A stretch of DNA of 64,000 nt from Ruminococcaceae bacterium UBA2854 (GCA_002350765.1 DEFK01000037.1:4388-68387); one strand, 5' to 3'. Counted from the stretch's first letter, positions 41,795 through 51,096 are shown. Notes: generated by a model from the letters alone, not told the origin. Program-made: numbers and translations.

Positions 41795-43477
41795 TTAGTT
41801 GAGCTTAGCGAGATATTTTTGCAAAGCGGTCGCGTCGTTAATATTGATTTTTCCGTCAATGTTGAAGTCGTAGATACCGTTATACTCAAATTTTCCGCTG
41901 AGTAAAACATCGTCAAAACCTGTATATATTTTAGCTATGTATTTCTGAATAGCGGAAACGTCCTGTATATCGAACTTTTTATCGCCGTTAGCGTCGCCGT
42001 ATCTGTGACCTATATGTCCTTCGGCAAACAGCTCCTCTACCCCGCTGAGTTTTTTCAAGTAAGCGTCGTGAAGATTGTACATAGTGTTTTCTTTGGGATA
42101 AATAACATAGTAACCTAAAATATAAGGAAACATATCGTAGCTTGAAGTTGCGAAATAATCGCCGAATTTTTCGCTGACTCTTTCACCGTGCGTGGCGCAT
42201 CCTAAGAAACCGTGAATTACAATTATATCATTATCACGCATATAAACGATATCATAATCTTCCGGGCTGAACTCCGCTATATCGAGCTTTTGACAATAAT
42301 CCGTAATAATACTTCTAATAATCTCTCTGTCTTGTTCAGCCGCGTCATATTTGGTTAATAATTTCTTTAAATCGGAATTATCAATTAGTTTTTTATTATA
42401 TGCGTCGGACAGGCTGTATATAACGCCGTCTTTATAAATACAATAACCGCAGGGGTTTTCATTACTGAGCTTTGTGCCGCTAATAAATGTATGATTGCCG
42501 ATAGTCTGCTTGCAATTCCAAATATAATTGCTGAGTATTCTGAACGCGATAACCTCATCGGTATGTTTAAAAAAATCGCACATTATATCGCCTTTATTCG
42601 TTCCCGAGGAATATCTTTTGACACGTGACTGCGCGTTAATAGACTTGATATAATTTTCTAATAAAGAATTAAACTCTGCTTTTGTCAACACAGTACTTTC
42701 CATTTTTTCATTTGAAATATTATTTATCACAGTCCCCGGGCTTATTATATCTTTTTTAACAGCTTCACTGAGCTTATAAATATTTCCGTAATAATAAACG
42801 AAAAATCCTGCGTCCGAATCTTCGGCTTCGAAGCTTTTATTAGTCAAGGTATACGTATAGAAAGTATAATTAATACTTATTTTTTGTTCTTTATTAGAAT
42901 TATCATTAATCTCGAACAGCACGACTCTTGTGCTGTCGTAATAAATCTTTACATAAGAATCAACGTTATCAGTATCGGTTACCTTAATACCGTTTTCCTC
43001 AACATAGGTTTTTACGGCGGGATGGAATTTTTCCGAATAGCTTTGTAAGTCGATTTTCTTAGTATTTGGAATTACCTCAGCCAAAAATTCTAAGCTCACA
43101 AGACCTTTATCTACCGCGTCGCTGATTTTATAACAATTATTTCCGTCATAAACAGTAAGCCCGTTATCACAGTTACCGTAGTACGCGTGACCTGTAAACT
43201 CGTAATTCTTAACCGTGCAGGTAGGGCTTTCGTTCCATTCGTCAGCTATCGAAAACACTAAAAGCTGTGAGCTTACATAATAGAACTCATATTTATGCTC
43301 AACAGTAAAGCCTAAACCTGTATCATACGGCATACCTAAAATACCGCAATCGCGGGCGTATTTTTCGGCTTTATCGTAAAAATCCTTATCTATCTCTATA
43401 CCTTTAGCGTAGACGCTGACGCTTAATACAGAGAATAAAACCGTGAAAGTTAATAATAACGATATCGCTCTTTTCAT
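41795..43477 (-). CDS. Secreted dockerin protein with four copies of an unrecognised module
   Basis: About 560 residues from the ATG at 43477 (AAAGGAG 9 nt upstream; an in-frame TTG lies 9 nt earlier). After a signal peptide come four tandem modules of about 105-115 residues (about 32-137, 142-254, 267-375, 382-487). Each has a strand such as VVLFEI or DIIVIHG in the middle and ends in YKISDAVDKGLVS, YKLSEAVKKDIIS, YSLSDAYNKKLID or YNLHDAYLKKLSG. A type I dockerin follows (loops DANGDKKFDIQD and DFNIDGKININD) with an unusually long spacer between its two halves. No catalytic motif is seen; the modules could bind ligand or inhibit something. Confidence 0.75.
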   Translation of the reverse strand: MKRAISLLLTFTVLFSVLSVSVYAKGIEIDKDFYDKAEKYARDCGILGMPYDTGLGFTVEHKYEFYYVSSQLLVFSIADEWNESPTCTVKNYEFTGHAYYGNCDNGLTVYDGNNCYKISDAVDKGLVSLEFLAEVIPNTKKIDLQSYSEKFHPAVKTYVEENGIKVTDTDNVDSYVKIYYDSTRVVLFEINDNSNKEQKISINYTFYTYTLTNKSFEAEDSDAGFFVYYYGNIYKLSEAVKKDIISPGTVINNISNEKMESTVLTKAEFNSLLENYIKSINAQSRVKRYSSGTNKGDIMCDFFKHTDEVIAFRILSNYIWNCKQTIGNHTFISGTKLSNENPCGYCIYKDGVIYSLSDAYNKKLIDNSDLKKLLTKYDAAEQDREIIRSIITDYCQKLDIAEFSPEDYDIVYMRDNDIIVIHGFLGCATHGERVSEKFGDYFATSSYDMFPYILGYYVIYPKENTMYNLHDAYLKKLSGVEELFAEGHIGHRYGDANGDKKFDIQDVSAIQKYIAKIYTGFDDVLLSGKFEYNGIYDFNIDGKININDATALQKYLAKLN

Positions 43478-43560
43478 TTTGTTCAACTCCTTTATATACT
43501 ATAACCCTGAATATTAAAAAATGTGACATTTTAAATGAACAAAACAATAAAATAAAAAAC

Positions 43561-43589
43561 TTGAAAGTATTACATTAATATGATAAGAT
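43561..43589 (+). promoter_or_regulatory. Candidate promoter of murI operon
   Basis: TTGAAA (43561-43566), 17 nt, TAAGAT (43584-43589), about 30 nt before the murI start. Confidence 0.45.
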
Positions 43590-43619
43590 AATATGATGAA
43601 AAAGAAAAGGAGAAAGAAT

Positions 43620-44432
43620 ATGAATAATGCTCCTATCGGTGTTTTTGACTCGGGACTCGGCGGACTAACCGCTGTACGAGAGCTCAAAAACGTACTGCCT
43701 AACGAAAATATAATATATTTCGGAGATACGGGACGCGTACCCTACGGTACACGCTCGAACTCCACTATAAAGCATTACGCGCGCCAGGATTCTAAATTTC
43801 TTTTAAAGAATAAAGTTAAAATGATTATCGCCGCGTGCGGAACTGTAAGCTCGGTAGCGACTAATCTTAAATACGACCTGCCTGTTCCCTACACGGGCGT
43901 TGTATCGCCGACATGCTTCGCCGCCGCTAAAAAGACAAAGAATAAAAAGGTCGGCGTTATCGGCACAAGCGCGACTATTAACAGCCACAGCTACCGCAAT
44001 CTTCTAAAGGAATTCGACAGCGAAATCGAAACCTTCGAGCAGGACTGTCCGCTGTTCGTACCGCTGGTTGAGAACGGCTTTATCGACAAGGACGACGAGG
44101 TTGTGCGCCTTGTTATCGAGAGATATATGACCGATATAAAAAACGCGGGCGTAGATACCGTTATTCTCGGCTGTACCCACTACCCCATCATCAAGGACGC
44201 CATCAGCTCTGTAATGGGCGAAGGCGTAGAGCTAATAGACAGCGGTAAGGAAACCGCGATTTACGCCGCTAAAATTCTAAAAGAGAATAATCTTTTATCT
44301 GACAGAAAAGAAAACGGCGACTGCGAGTTTTATGTATCGGACGCTCCCGACGGCTTCGAGAATATCGCCAATGTATTTTTAGGCGAGAACGTAAGCCATA
44401 AGGTCGAGCAGATCAATATTGAACTATACTAA
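43620..44432 (+). CDS. murI: Glutamate racemase
   Basis: About 270 residues from the ATG at 43620 (AAAGGAG 8 nt upstream; the frame opens 27 nt earlier). It makes D-glutamate for peptidoglycan. Motifs: IGVFDSGLGGLTAVREL, FGDTGRVPYGTRS, the first catalytic Cys in AACGTVSSV and the second in LGCTHYPII. First gene of murI-DUF1934-argS. Confidence 0.97.
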   Translation: MNNAPIGVFDSGLGGLTAVRELKNVLPNENIIYFGDTGRVPYGTRSNSTIKHYARQDSKFLLKNKVKMIIAACGTVSSVATNLKYDLPVPYTGVVSPTCFAAAKKTKNKKVGVIGTSATINSHSYRNLLKEFDSEIETFEQDCPLFVPLVENGFIDKDDEVVRLVIERYMTDIKNAGVDTVILGCTHYPIIKDAISSVMGEGVELIDSGKETAIYAAKILKENNLLSDRKENGDCEFYVSDAPDGFENIANVFLGENVSHKVEQINIELY

Positions 44433-44440
44433 GGGCAAAT

Positions 44441-44884
44441 ATGGAAATGGAAAACAAAAAGAACGAGTATCTTATTTCCGTCACGGGTATTCAGGAAGTT
44501 GACGGAGAGAAAGACAAAATTGAATTGCAGACTGTCGGCAAATACATAATGAAGCCCGACCACGCTTACATAGGCTACAAGGAATACGACGAAGAAAATC
44601 CTTCCGTCAGCTCCAACAATATAATTAAGGTCGAAAACGACAACAAGGTGACGATAATCCGCAACGGAGAAATCCAGTCACGCCTCATTCTCGAAAAAGG
44701 CAGACGTCATCAATGCCACTACAGAACAATGGTCGGCGATATGATGATCGGCGTTTTCGCGGACACTATAAACAACGAGCTCAGCGATAACGGCGGAAAG
44801 CTTCACGTAAGCTATTCGCTGGATTTTAACAACGAGCTTATTTCTAATAACGAATTTTACATTGATGTACAGGAAAAAAGGTGA
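44441..44884 (+). CDS. DUF1934 (YwiB-like) protein
   Basis: 147 residues of the lipocalin-like DUF1934 family: YLISVTGIQEVDGEKDKIELQTVGKYIMKPDHAYIGYKE-type N-terminus and KLHVSYSLDFNNELISNNEFYIDV at the end. This family commonly precedes argS, as here (4 nt gap to the argS start). No known biochemical function. Confidence 0.88.
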   Translation: MEMENKKNEYLISVTGIQEVDGEKDKIELQTVGKYIMKPDHAYIGYKEYDEENPSVSSNNIIKVENDNKVTIIRNGEIQSRLILEKGRRHQCHYRTMVGDMMIGVFADTINNELSDNGGKLHVSYSLDFNNELISNNEFYIDVQEKR

Positions 44885-44888
44885 AGAT

Positions 44889-46622
44889 ATGCAGACTTTA
44901 AAAACAGCTAAAACACAGCTTAAAAACGCTGTATCTACAGCGATTAAAACCGCGATTGATAAAGGCGAGCTTATAAACGCGGATATTCCCGATTTTGTTA
45001 TCGAAACTCCCGCCGACAGAAAGAACGGCGATTTCGCGACCAACGCCGCTATGGCGGGCGCGCGTGTTTTCAGAACGGCTCCCGTTAAAATCGCTCAGGC
45101 TATCACCTCGAACATCGAACTCGAGGATACGTTTTTCGAGAGATGCGAGGTAGCGGGTCCCGGGTTTATCAACTTCTTTTACTCTAAGGATTTTTACGCT
45201 TCGGTATTAAAGGATGTTGAGGAAGAAAAAGAAAACTACGGTTCTTCCGACTACGGTCAGGGTAAGAATATAAACGTTGAGTTCGTATCAGCCAACCCCA
45301 CAGGACCTATGCATATGGGTAACGCTCGCGGCGGAGCTCTTGGCGACTGTTTAGCCGCGGTTCTGAAGAAAGCGGGTTATAATTCTTATAAAGAATTTTA
45401 TGTTAATGACGCGGGCAATCAGATTGAAAAATTCGCCTGCTCTTTAGAGGCGAGATACCTCCAGCTCTACAAGGACGGCATTGAGTTCCCCGAGGACGGA
45501 TACCAGGGCTTGGATATCACCGACCACGCCAAGGCGTACGCGGACGAGTTTGGCGACAAGCTCGTGGATATAGACAGCTCGGAGAGAAAGAAAGCTTTAG
45601 TTGACTACGCTCTGCCTAAGAACATCTCGAAAATGCAGAGCGATATGGAAAAATACAAAATCCATTATGATAAATGGTTCTTCGAATCCACCCTGCACGA
45701 CAGCGGCAAGGTTAAAGCCGTAGTAGATTTACTCACCGAAAAAGGTCTTACCTACGAAAAGGAAGGCGCTATCTGGTACAAGAATAAAGAAGTATGCACA
45801 GACATACTCCTTAAAGAAGGTAAAACACAGGATTATATAGACAAGCTCGAATTAAAGGACGACGTACTTATCCGTCAGAACGGCAACCCCACCTACTTCA
45901 CGGCGGATATCGCGTACCACAAGGATAAATTTGACCGCGGGTTCGAGACCTGCATCGACATCTGGGGAGCCGACCACCACGGCCACGTTATGAGAATGAA
46001 GGGCGCTATGGACGCTATCGGATATGACGGCAGTAAGCTCGTGGTAGTTTTAATGCAGCTCGTTAAGCTCGTATCGGGCGGACAGGTCGTTAAGATGAGC
46101 AAGCGTACGGGCAAGGCTATTCAGCTCGGCGATTTACTCGAGGAGGTTCCCGTAGACAGCGCGCGTTTCCTGTTCAACACCAGAGAAGCTAATACACAGA
46201 TGGACTTTGATCTCGATATCGCGGTACAGCAGGATAACCAGAACCCCGTTTACTATGTACAGTACGCTCACGCGAGAATTTGCAGTATTATCAAGGCTCT
46301 CGCTAAGGACGGCGTAAGTCCGAGAAATTGTACCGTAGACGAGCTAAAGCTCCTTAAAGAATCTGAGGAGCTCGAGCTTATCAATCATATCGCGGCGTTC
46401 TCCGAGGAAATTGAAACCGCGGCTAAGGAATATGACCCGACTAAAATCACTCGTTATGTAACCCAGACAGCTACTCTGTTCCACAAGTTCTACAACGCTT
46501 GCAGGGTTAAAGTCGAGGACGAAAGCTTAATGCAGGCAAGATTAAACCTTTGCTTAGCTGTTAAGACGGTTATCAAAAACATTCTCGATATGTTTAATAT
46601 CGAATGTCCTGAATCGATGTAA
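44889..46622 (+). CDS. argS: Arginyl-tRNA synthetase
   Basis: About 577 residues from the ATG at 44889 (AAAGGTG upstream). Class I motifs: NPTGPMHMGNARGGALGD (HIGH-type HMGN) and QVVKMSKRTGKAI (KMSK). N-terminal Add1 domain (about 1-115) and C-terminal anticodon-binding domain with VQYAHARICSI and FNACRVKVEDE-like end. A dispersed element starts at its stop codon. Confidence 0.98.
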   Translation: MQTLKTAKTQLKNAVSTAIKTAIDKGELINADIPDFVIETPADRKNGDFATNAAMAGARVFRTAPVKIAQAITSNIELEDTFFERCEVAGPGFINFFYSKDFYASVLKDVEEEKENYGSSDYGQGKNINVEFVSANPTGPMHMGNARGGALGDCLAAVLKKAGYNSYKEFYVNDAGNQIEKFACSLEARYLQLYKDGIEFPEDGYQGLDITDHAKAYADEFGDKLVDIDSSERKKALVDYALPKNISKMQSDMEKYKIHYDKWFFESTLHDSGKVKAVVDLLTEKGLTYEKEGAIWYKNKEVCTDILLKEGKTQDYIDKLELKDDVLIRQNGNPTYFTADIAYHKDKFDRGFETCIDIWGADHHGHVMRMKGAMDAIGYDGSKLVVVLMQLVKLVSGGQVVKMSKRTGKAIQLGDLLEEVPVDSARFLFNTREANTQMDFDLDIAVQQDNQNPVYYVQYAHARICSIIKALAKDGVSPRNCTVDELKLLKESEELELINHIAAFSEEIETAAKEYDPTKITRYVTQTATLFHKFYNACRVKVEDESLMQARLNLCLAVKTVIKNILDMFNIECPESM

Positions 46623-46819
46623 TGAAGAATGAAGAATGAAAAGTGAATAGTAAAGGTCGGGAAGATAGCTTGATAGATTATCAAAGCTGTTTTCCCGACC
46701 ATATTTATATTCGCTTCGCGCCAGCGAAATATTAAAACGGTCGGGAGACAAAGGTTATAGATTAAAACCTTCTGTCTACCCGACCGAAATTCTTCATTCT
46801 TCAATCTTCATTCTTCATT
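46621..46819. mobile_element. 199 bp MITE-like element with 27 bp terminal inverted repeats
   Basis: The left end begins AATGAAGAATGAAGAATGAA at 46621, inside the argS stop; the reverse complement of the right end (46793-46819) matches it at 24 of 27 positions and contains the degV stop (46815-46817). Inside are two hairpins with GGTCGGG...CCCGACC ends: 46655-46700, nested with GATAGCTTGATA/TATCAAAGCTGT, and 46738-46786, nested with AGACAAAGGTT/AACCTTCTGTCT. No ORF. Same design as the element at 34341. Confidence 0.65.
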
Positions 46820-47660
46820 TTCTTACAAACAGTATACCGAGTGTACTTGGACCGCAATGTGAGGTAATGGTACAGCCCGCGGTTGTTTCGATAATTTCGT
46901 TAAATCCCGGCATAAGCTCATTGATCTTATCTCTTACCTCTTTAACCGTTTCGGGATTACATCTTGTATGAGTAATAAAAATCCTGTTCTTTACAATATC
47001 GTCGCGTCCGTTTAAACGGTCTTTTACATAGTTGATAATAACGCTGTCAATTTTACCACGGTACTTTTTAGCGGAAATCATCTTTCCGTCTACAACCTCG
47101 ATACAAGGCTTCAGCTTTAAAAGATTCGCTCCTAAAGCCGCAACCGAGGAACAGCGTCCGCCTTTATGGAGATAGTCTATACTATCGACAACGAAGCTGG
47201 CTTCAATCTTCGAGGTGAGCTTATCGCATTCCTCTTTAATCTCAGCGCCCGATTTACCCTCTGCCGCTAAATCAACACCGTGGAGGACTACCAAGCCCTG
47301 GCCTGTTGAAAGGTTGCGGGAATCTACGACATACACGTTCCCGATTTCCTCAGCCGCGATAGTCGCGCTGTGGTATGAGCTTGAGAAATCACTGCTGATA
47401 CTGAAATGGACAATAGTATAACCAAGGTTATGCCATCTTGTAAACAGATCAATCAGATCGGAAATATTAGGCGCGGAGGTTTTCGGGAGAACCCCCGTTT
47501 TATCAACATAATCATAAATATCGTCAGGTACAACCTCTTCCCCGTCTTTTTTAGTTTCATCGCCAAGTGAAACGTAAAGCGGTAAAATATCTATATCATA
47601 TTTTTTTATTAACTCGGGTGATAAATCGCAAGTGCTGTCGGATGTAATTTTGATTTTCAT
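46815..47660 (-). CDS. DegV family fatty-acid-binding protein
   Basis: About 281 residues from the ATG at 47660 (GGGAGGG upstream; the frame opens 36 nt earlier). DegV signatures: KITSDSTCDLSPELIKKYDI, LYVSLGD, TSAPNISD, ISSDFSSSYHSA (Ser contacting the lipid head group), DSRNLSTGQG, DYLHKGGRCS and THTRC. Homologues bind fatty acids for the FakA kinase; fakA is not here. Confidence 0.93.
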   Translation of the reverse strand: MKIKITSDSTCDLSPELIKKYDIDILPLYVSLGDETKKDGEEVVPDDIYDYVDKTGVLPKTSAPNISDLIDLFTRWHNLGYTIVHFSISSDFSSSYHSATIAAEEIGNVYVVDSRNLSTGQGLVVLHGVDLAAEGKSGAEIKEECDKLTSKIEASFVVDSIDYLHKGGRCSSVAALGANLLKLKPCIEVVDGKMISAKKYRGKIDSVIINYVKDRLNGRDDIVKNRIFITHTRCNPETVKEVRDKINELMPGFNEIIETTAGCTITSHCGPSTLGILFVRK

Positions 47661-47761
47661 ACAAGGTCCCTCCCCTTTATGCTTACATATTAGCATAAAG
47701 AAGAAATATAATCAATAGTTTTTTATATTTCCGCTTAACGCGTGAAAATTAGTGTCAATAA

Positions 47762-47803
47762 TATCCTCCTTACCATAGTTATCGGGCTATGATAAGGAGG
47801 ATA
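47762..47803. terminator. Long hairpin downstream of htrA
   Basis: TATCCTCCTTA(cCATAG) / (CTATGa)TAAGGAGGATA, about 16 paired bases with a loop TTATCGGG, and T5 on the plus-strand side. Lies between the 3' end of htrA and the 5' end of degV on the minus strand. The minus-strand U-tract is poor (ATTATT), and one arm contains an AAGGAGG sequence. Confidence 0.6.
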
Positions 47804-47851
47804 ATTTTTAGTTATTCAGTTATCTGTGTTTAATACTCTATTGCGTATTGA

Positions 47852-49402
47852 TTATTCAAAATAATCCCAGATGCTGCCGCCTTCTTGATTACCGCTGTTG
47901 CTGTTATTTGACTCCGAATTAAATTCAGTTTCCTTAGAATATTCGGCAAGCTTCATTTTAATAGTACCCGACTGTGTACCGCGGTATACGTAGAATGCAA
48001 CGGTATCGCCTACCTTAAACTTCTTAATGATAGCGTTAAGCTCCGAGGTGGATTTAACTTCAGTGCCGTTAACCTTGGTTATAATATCGCCCGCGCGGAA
48101 GCCCGCTTTAGCGGCGTTGCTGTTAGCGTAAACGCTTGTTACATAAACGCCCGTCTGATTTGTTCCGTACATCCACAGCTGAGCGGTATTGCTGATATCG
48201 GAGAGTGACATTCCGAGGTCGATCTGACCTTTAACATATCCGTACTTTTTAAGGTCTGAGAGTACGTCCTGTACGTCGTTAATCGGAATAGCGAATCCGA
48301 TACCCTCGACCGCTTCTGAGCTTGACTTAGCGTTAACTATACCGATAAGCTCGCCGTTGCCGTTGAAAAGTCCGCCGCCCGAGTTTCCCGGGCTGATTTC
48401 GGAGTTTGTCTGGAGAAGGTTCATTGTCTGATTATCTATAGTTACCTCTCTGTCGAGAGCGCTTATAATACCGTCTGTAACAGTTCCTCCGAGCTGTCCG
48501 AGAGGGTTGCCGATTGCTACGGCGTAATCACCTACGGAGAGCTTTGAGCTGTCGCCGAATGTCGCGTAAGCCACATCCTTTTTCGGGGTGATTTTTAAGA
48601 GAGCTAAATCGCCCGCTTTATAAGTTCCGACTACCTTTACGTTAGTGTATTCGGTTTTATCTCTTAATGTAACGCTGACCTTTGACGCGCCTTCGATTAC
48701 GTGGTAATTGGTAACAATATATCCGTCCTTGGAAATAATTACGCCCGAGCCCGCGCCCTGCTGAATATACTGCTGTGAGAAAGAGCCAGTGCTAACCTGT
48801 TCCGTTGTAATTTCAACAACTGTATCGGCTGTTTTTTTAACAATCTCGGTAGTGGTAAGCGCCGCTGTGGATGAAGCGTAGGATGAGCTTGACGCGCCTG
48901 ATTTGCTTACGTTTACCGCGTCGGCGCTCGATTGACTATTCATAATCGTGCCTGCTAAGAAGCCGCCGCCTAATCCTAAGAATGTAGAGCATACTATACT
49001 TGCTACGAGCATTACGGCTACAGCGCCGCGGGTAACGGGTTTTTTCTCTTTCTTAGGCTTCGGCTTAGGAGCTTCGTAAAGGTGGTTATAGCCTTGGTAC
49101 GCGCCGTTCTGATACGAGCTCTGTGAATAAGGGCTCTGCTGATTGCTTGAATACGCGTTCTGCTGAGGAGTGTATGTCTGACGCGGCTGTGCGTTATTAG
49201 TAGAATAGCTGTTTGTGTAGTTTTGGCTGCTCTCCGTGCTCGGAGTGCTTTCCGAATAATGCTTCTGATAATAGTTATCGGGAGTATAGTCTGGAGCGGG
49301 AGCGCTTATATGTTCGGTATCTTCGGGATTAACTGATGAGTTGATATTTTCCGAACCGTATTCGTTATTGTTATAATTATTTTCATAAGGATTATTGGTC
49401 AT
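47852..49402 (-). CDS. htrA: Membrane-anchored HtrA/DegP-type serine protease
   Basis: About 516 residues from the ATG at 49402 (GGAGG 8 nt upstream; the frame opens 111 nt earlier without a site). A long Asn/Tyr/Gln/Ser-rich cytoplasmic region (1-115), Lys/Pro stretch, transmembrane helix (about 127-153), trypsin-like domain with IVTNYHVIEG (His234), AGDLALLKI (Asp265) and SEISPGNSGGG (Ser341), then one PDZ domain (about 405-495; AAKAGFRAGDIITKVNGTEV). Envelope quality-control protease. The Q/N/Y-rich cytosolic region is low-complexity. Confidence 0.95.
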   Translation of the reverse strand: MTNNPYENNYNNNEYGSENINSSVNPEDTEHISAPAPDYTPDNYYQKHYSESTPSTESSQNYTNSYSTNNAQPRQTYTPQQNAYSSNQQSPYSQSSYQNGAYQGYNHLYEAPKPKPKKEKKPVTRGAVAVMLVASIVCSTFLGLGGGFLAGTIMNSQSSADAVNVSKSGASSSSYASSTAALTTTEIVKKTADTVVEITTEQVSTGSFSQQYIQQGAGSGVIISKDGYIVTNYHVIEGASKVSVTLRDKTEYTNVKVVGTYKAGDLALLKITPKKDVAYATFGDSSKLSVGDYAVAIGNPLGQLGGTVTDGIISALDREVTIDNQTMNLLQTNSEISPGNSGGGLFNGNGELIGIVNAKSSSEAVEGIGFAIPINDVQDVLSDLKKYGYVKGQIDLGMSLSDISNTAQLWMYGTNQTGVYVTSVYANSNAAKAGFRAGDIITKVNGTEVKSTSELNAIIKKFKVGDTVAFYVYRGTQSGTIKMKLAEYSKETEFNSESNNSNSGNQEGGSIWDYFE

Positions 49403-49578
49403 TGTTTTTACCTCCAAACAATTCATTTTAATTCTGTGACTATATAGTAATTCCCTTAAGTGAAAACTATATGAAATAACTATGAAACAAAACTGAAATT
49501 TATTTTTACTCAACTAAGTACAAGTTAAGCATAGTATATACAGAAGTTTACTTCAATAATCACAAAGGAGTATTAACT

Positions 49579-49782
49579 GTGGAAATAACAGAGATGATAA
49601 TGGAAAGCTACGGTATATCTCCGCTCCCGAAGAATACCGCGGAAGCAATGGCGTATGTGCCGTTTCAGCAATACGAAGATAAGACCTACTCCCCCGCCCA
49701 GGCGTTGGAGTCAGGCACAGCGTATCCTGTATTAAACAAGCCTTTCTTCGGCAGTAAATACGCGGGAGGTAAAGATGACTGA
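49579..49782 (+). CDS. cotJA: Spore coat protein CotJA
   Basis: 67 residues with the CotJA core AMAYVPFQQYEDKTYSPAQALESGTAYP and NKPFFG. The start is GTG at 49579, 8 nt after AAAGGAG. First gene of cotJABC, made in the mother cell in Bacillus. Confidence 0.93.
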   Translation: MEITEMIMESYGISPLPKNTAEAMAYVPFQQYEDKTYSPAQALESGTAYPVLNKPFFGSKYAGGKDD

Positions 49783-50029
49783 GCGTGAAATAATGATGAA
49801 AAAGCTGTCGTCGTATCAGTTTATGATTCACGATTTACAGCTTTATCTCGATACACATCCTAACGATGAAAAAACGATTATTAAGATGAATGAGATTTCC
49901 GAAAAATACAAACCGCTTAAAGCTGAGTTCGAGAAAAAGTTCGGCTCGCTGACGACTAACGATAACGCTAAAAACCGCTGGAGCTGGATTAAAGCTCCTT
50001 GGCCGTGGGAAAACGAGGAGGTAGAGTAA
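49775..50029 (+). CDS. cotJB: Spore coat protein CotJB
   Basis: 84 residues; CotJB pattern LSSYQFMIHDLQLYLDTHPND and WPWENEE at the C-terminus. Overlaps cotJA by 8 nt (ATGACTGA) with GGGAGG upstream. Confidence 0.93.
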   Translation: MTEREIMMKKLSSYQFMIHDLQLYLDTHPNDEKTIIKMNEISEKYKPLKAEFEKKFGSLTTNDNAKNRWSWIKAPWPWENEEVE

Positions 50030-50655
50030 TGTTTGTATATGAAAAGAAACTACAGTACCCGATTAATATAAAAACTCCCAACCCTAAGCTTGCAAAAATG
50101 ATATTCAGCCAGTTCGGCGGCGCTGACGGTGAACTCGGAGCGTCGCTCAGATATCTGAGCCAGCGTTATACTATGCCGCTGCCCGAGTTAAAAGCAACGC
50201 TTACCGATATAGGCACAGAGGAGCTTTCGCACCTTGAAATGGTTGGCACGATTCTCTATCAGCTCACAAAGGGGTTAAGCGAAAAAGAGATTAAAGACTC
50301 GGGAATCGGCGATTATTTCGTAGACCATACCCTCGGCATCTACCCCGCCTCAGCCTCGGGAGTCCCCTTCACCGCGGCATATATCGCCTCTAAGGGCGAC
50401 GCTATAACCGACCTCCACGAGGATATGGCGGCGGAGCAAAAAGCGCGGACGACTTATGATAATATATTAAGATTCGCGGATGACCCTGACGTTAAAGACG
50501 CAATACGCTTCCTGCGCCAGCGTGAGATTGTGCATTATCAGCGCTTCGGCGAGAACTTACGAATCCTGACCGACAAGCTCGACGAAAAAAACTTCTACGC
50601 ATTCAATCCCGAATTCGATAAAAAATGCTTTAAGAATCAGATGAAGAATAAATAA
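50029..50655 (+). CDS. cotJC: Spore coat protein CotJC (manganese catalase family)
   Basis: About 208 residues from the ATG at 50029, which overlaps the cotJB stop (TAATG); the frame opens 30 nt earlier. Ferritin-like Mn-catalase fold with metal ligands in GADGELGASLRYL, GTEELSHLEMV, EDMAAEQKARTTY and REIVHYQRFGE. Probably protects the spore against peroxide or forms part of the coat. Confidence 0.94.
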   Translation: MFVYEKKLQYPINIKTPNPKLAKMIFSQFGGADGELGASLRYLSQRYTMPLPELKATLTDIGTEELSHLEMVGTILYQLTKGLSEKEIKDSGIGDYFVDHTLGIYPASASGVPFTAAYIASKGDAITDLHEDMAAEQKARTTYDNILRFADDPDVKDAIRFLRQREIVHYQRFGENLRILTDKLDEKNFYAFNPEFDKKCFKNQMKNK

Positions 50656-50660
50656 AGATT

Positions 50661-50699
50661 ACAACTCCGCAAACTATTCATATGCGGAGTTGTTTTCTA
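50661..50699 (+). terminator. Terminator of cotJABC
   Basis: ACAACTCCGCA / TGCGGAGTTGT perfect 11 bp stem, then TTTCTATT. Confidence 0.9.
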
Positions 50700-50760
50700 T
50701 TAATTCGTTAATTTTATTTGGCAATTATTCAGATCCATTGGAATTTTTAACCCAATGAAC

Positions 50761-50812
50761 TTGACACATAATAATATACGGTATATAATTTATTTAGCAT
50801 AATTATGCTAAA
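50761..50812 (+). promoter_or_regulatory. Promoter and palindromic operator of the toxin-antitoxin operon
   Basis: Perfect consensus promoter: TTGACA (50761-50766), 17 nt, TATAAT (50784-50789). Four bases later comes a perfect 20 bp palindrome, TTTAGCATAA / TTATGCTAAA (50793-50812), covering the likely transcription start and ending just before AAAAAGGAG. Position and symmetry fit an operator bound by the antitoxin. Confidence 0.85.
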
Positions 50813-50826
50813 AAGGAGATGGCGTT

Positions 50827-51096
50827 ATGGCTAAAACAATACGTCCCGTTTCGGATTTAAGAAACAATTTCGCAGATATTTCAAGAACTGTTCACGAAAC
50901 CTCACAGCCTGTTTTCCTAACAAAAAACGGATTCGGTGATATGGTTGTGTTGAGTATGGAAGCGTATGAGAACCTGCAATTTGAGAGCGAGGTTTATTTC
51001 AAGCTTCAAGCCGCCGAAAGAGAAGCCGAGTTGACCGACGAACGTTTCTCTCCTAAAGATGTTCTAAGCTCAATCAAAGGTGAGCTGGATGTATAA
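50827..51096 (+). CDS. Phd/YefM-family antitoxin
   Basis: 89 residues: N-terminal DNA-binding/dimerisation part with RPVSDLRNNFADISRTVHETSQPVFLTKNG and VVLSMEAYENLQ, the typical Phd/YefM pattern, then a charged C-terminal toxin-wrapping part. Overlaps the toxin gene by 8 nt and is predicted to repress its own consensus promoter. Confidence 0.92.
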   Translation: MAKTIRPVSDLRNNFADISRTVHETSQPVFLTKNGFGDMVVLSMEAYENLQFESEVYFKLQAAEREAELTDERFSPKDVLSSIKGELDV

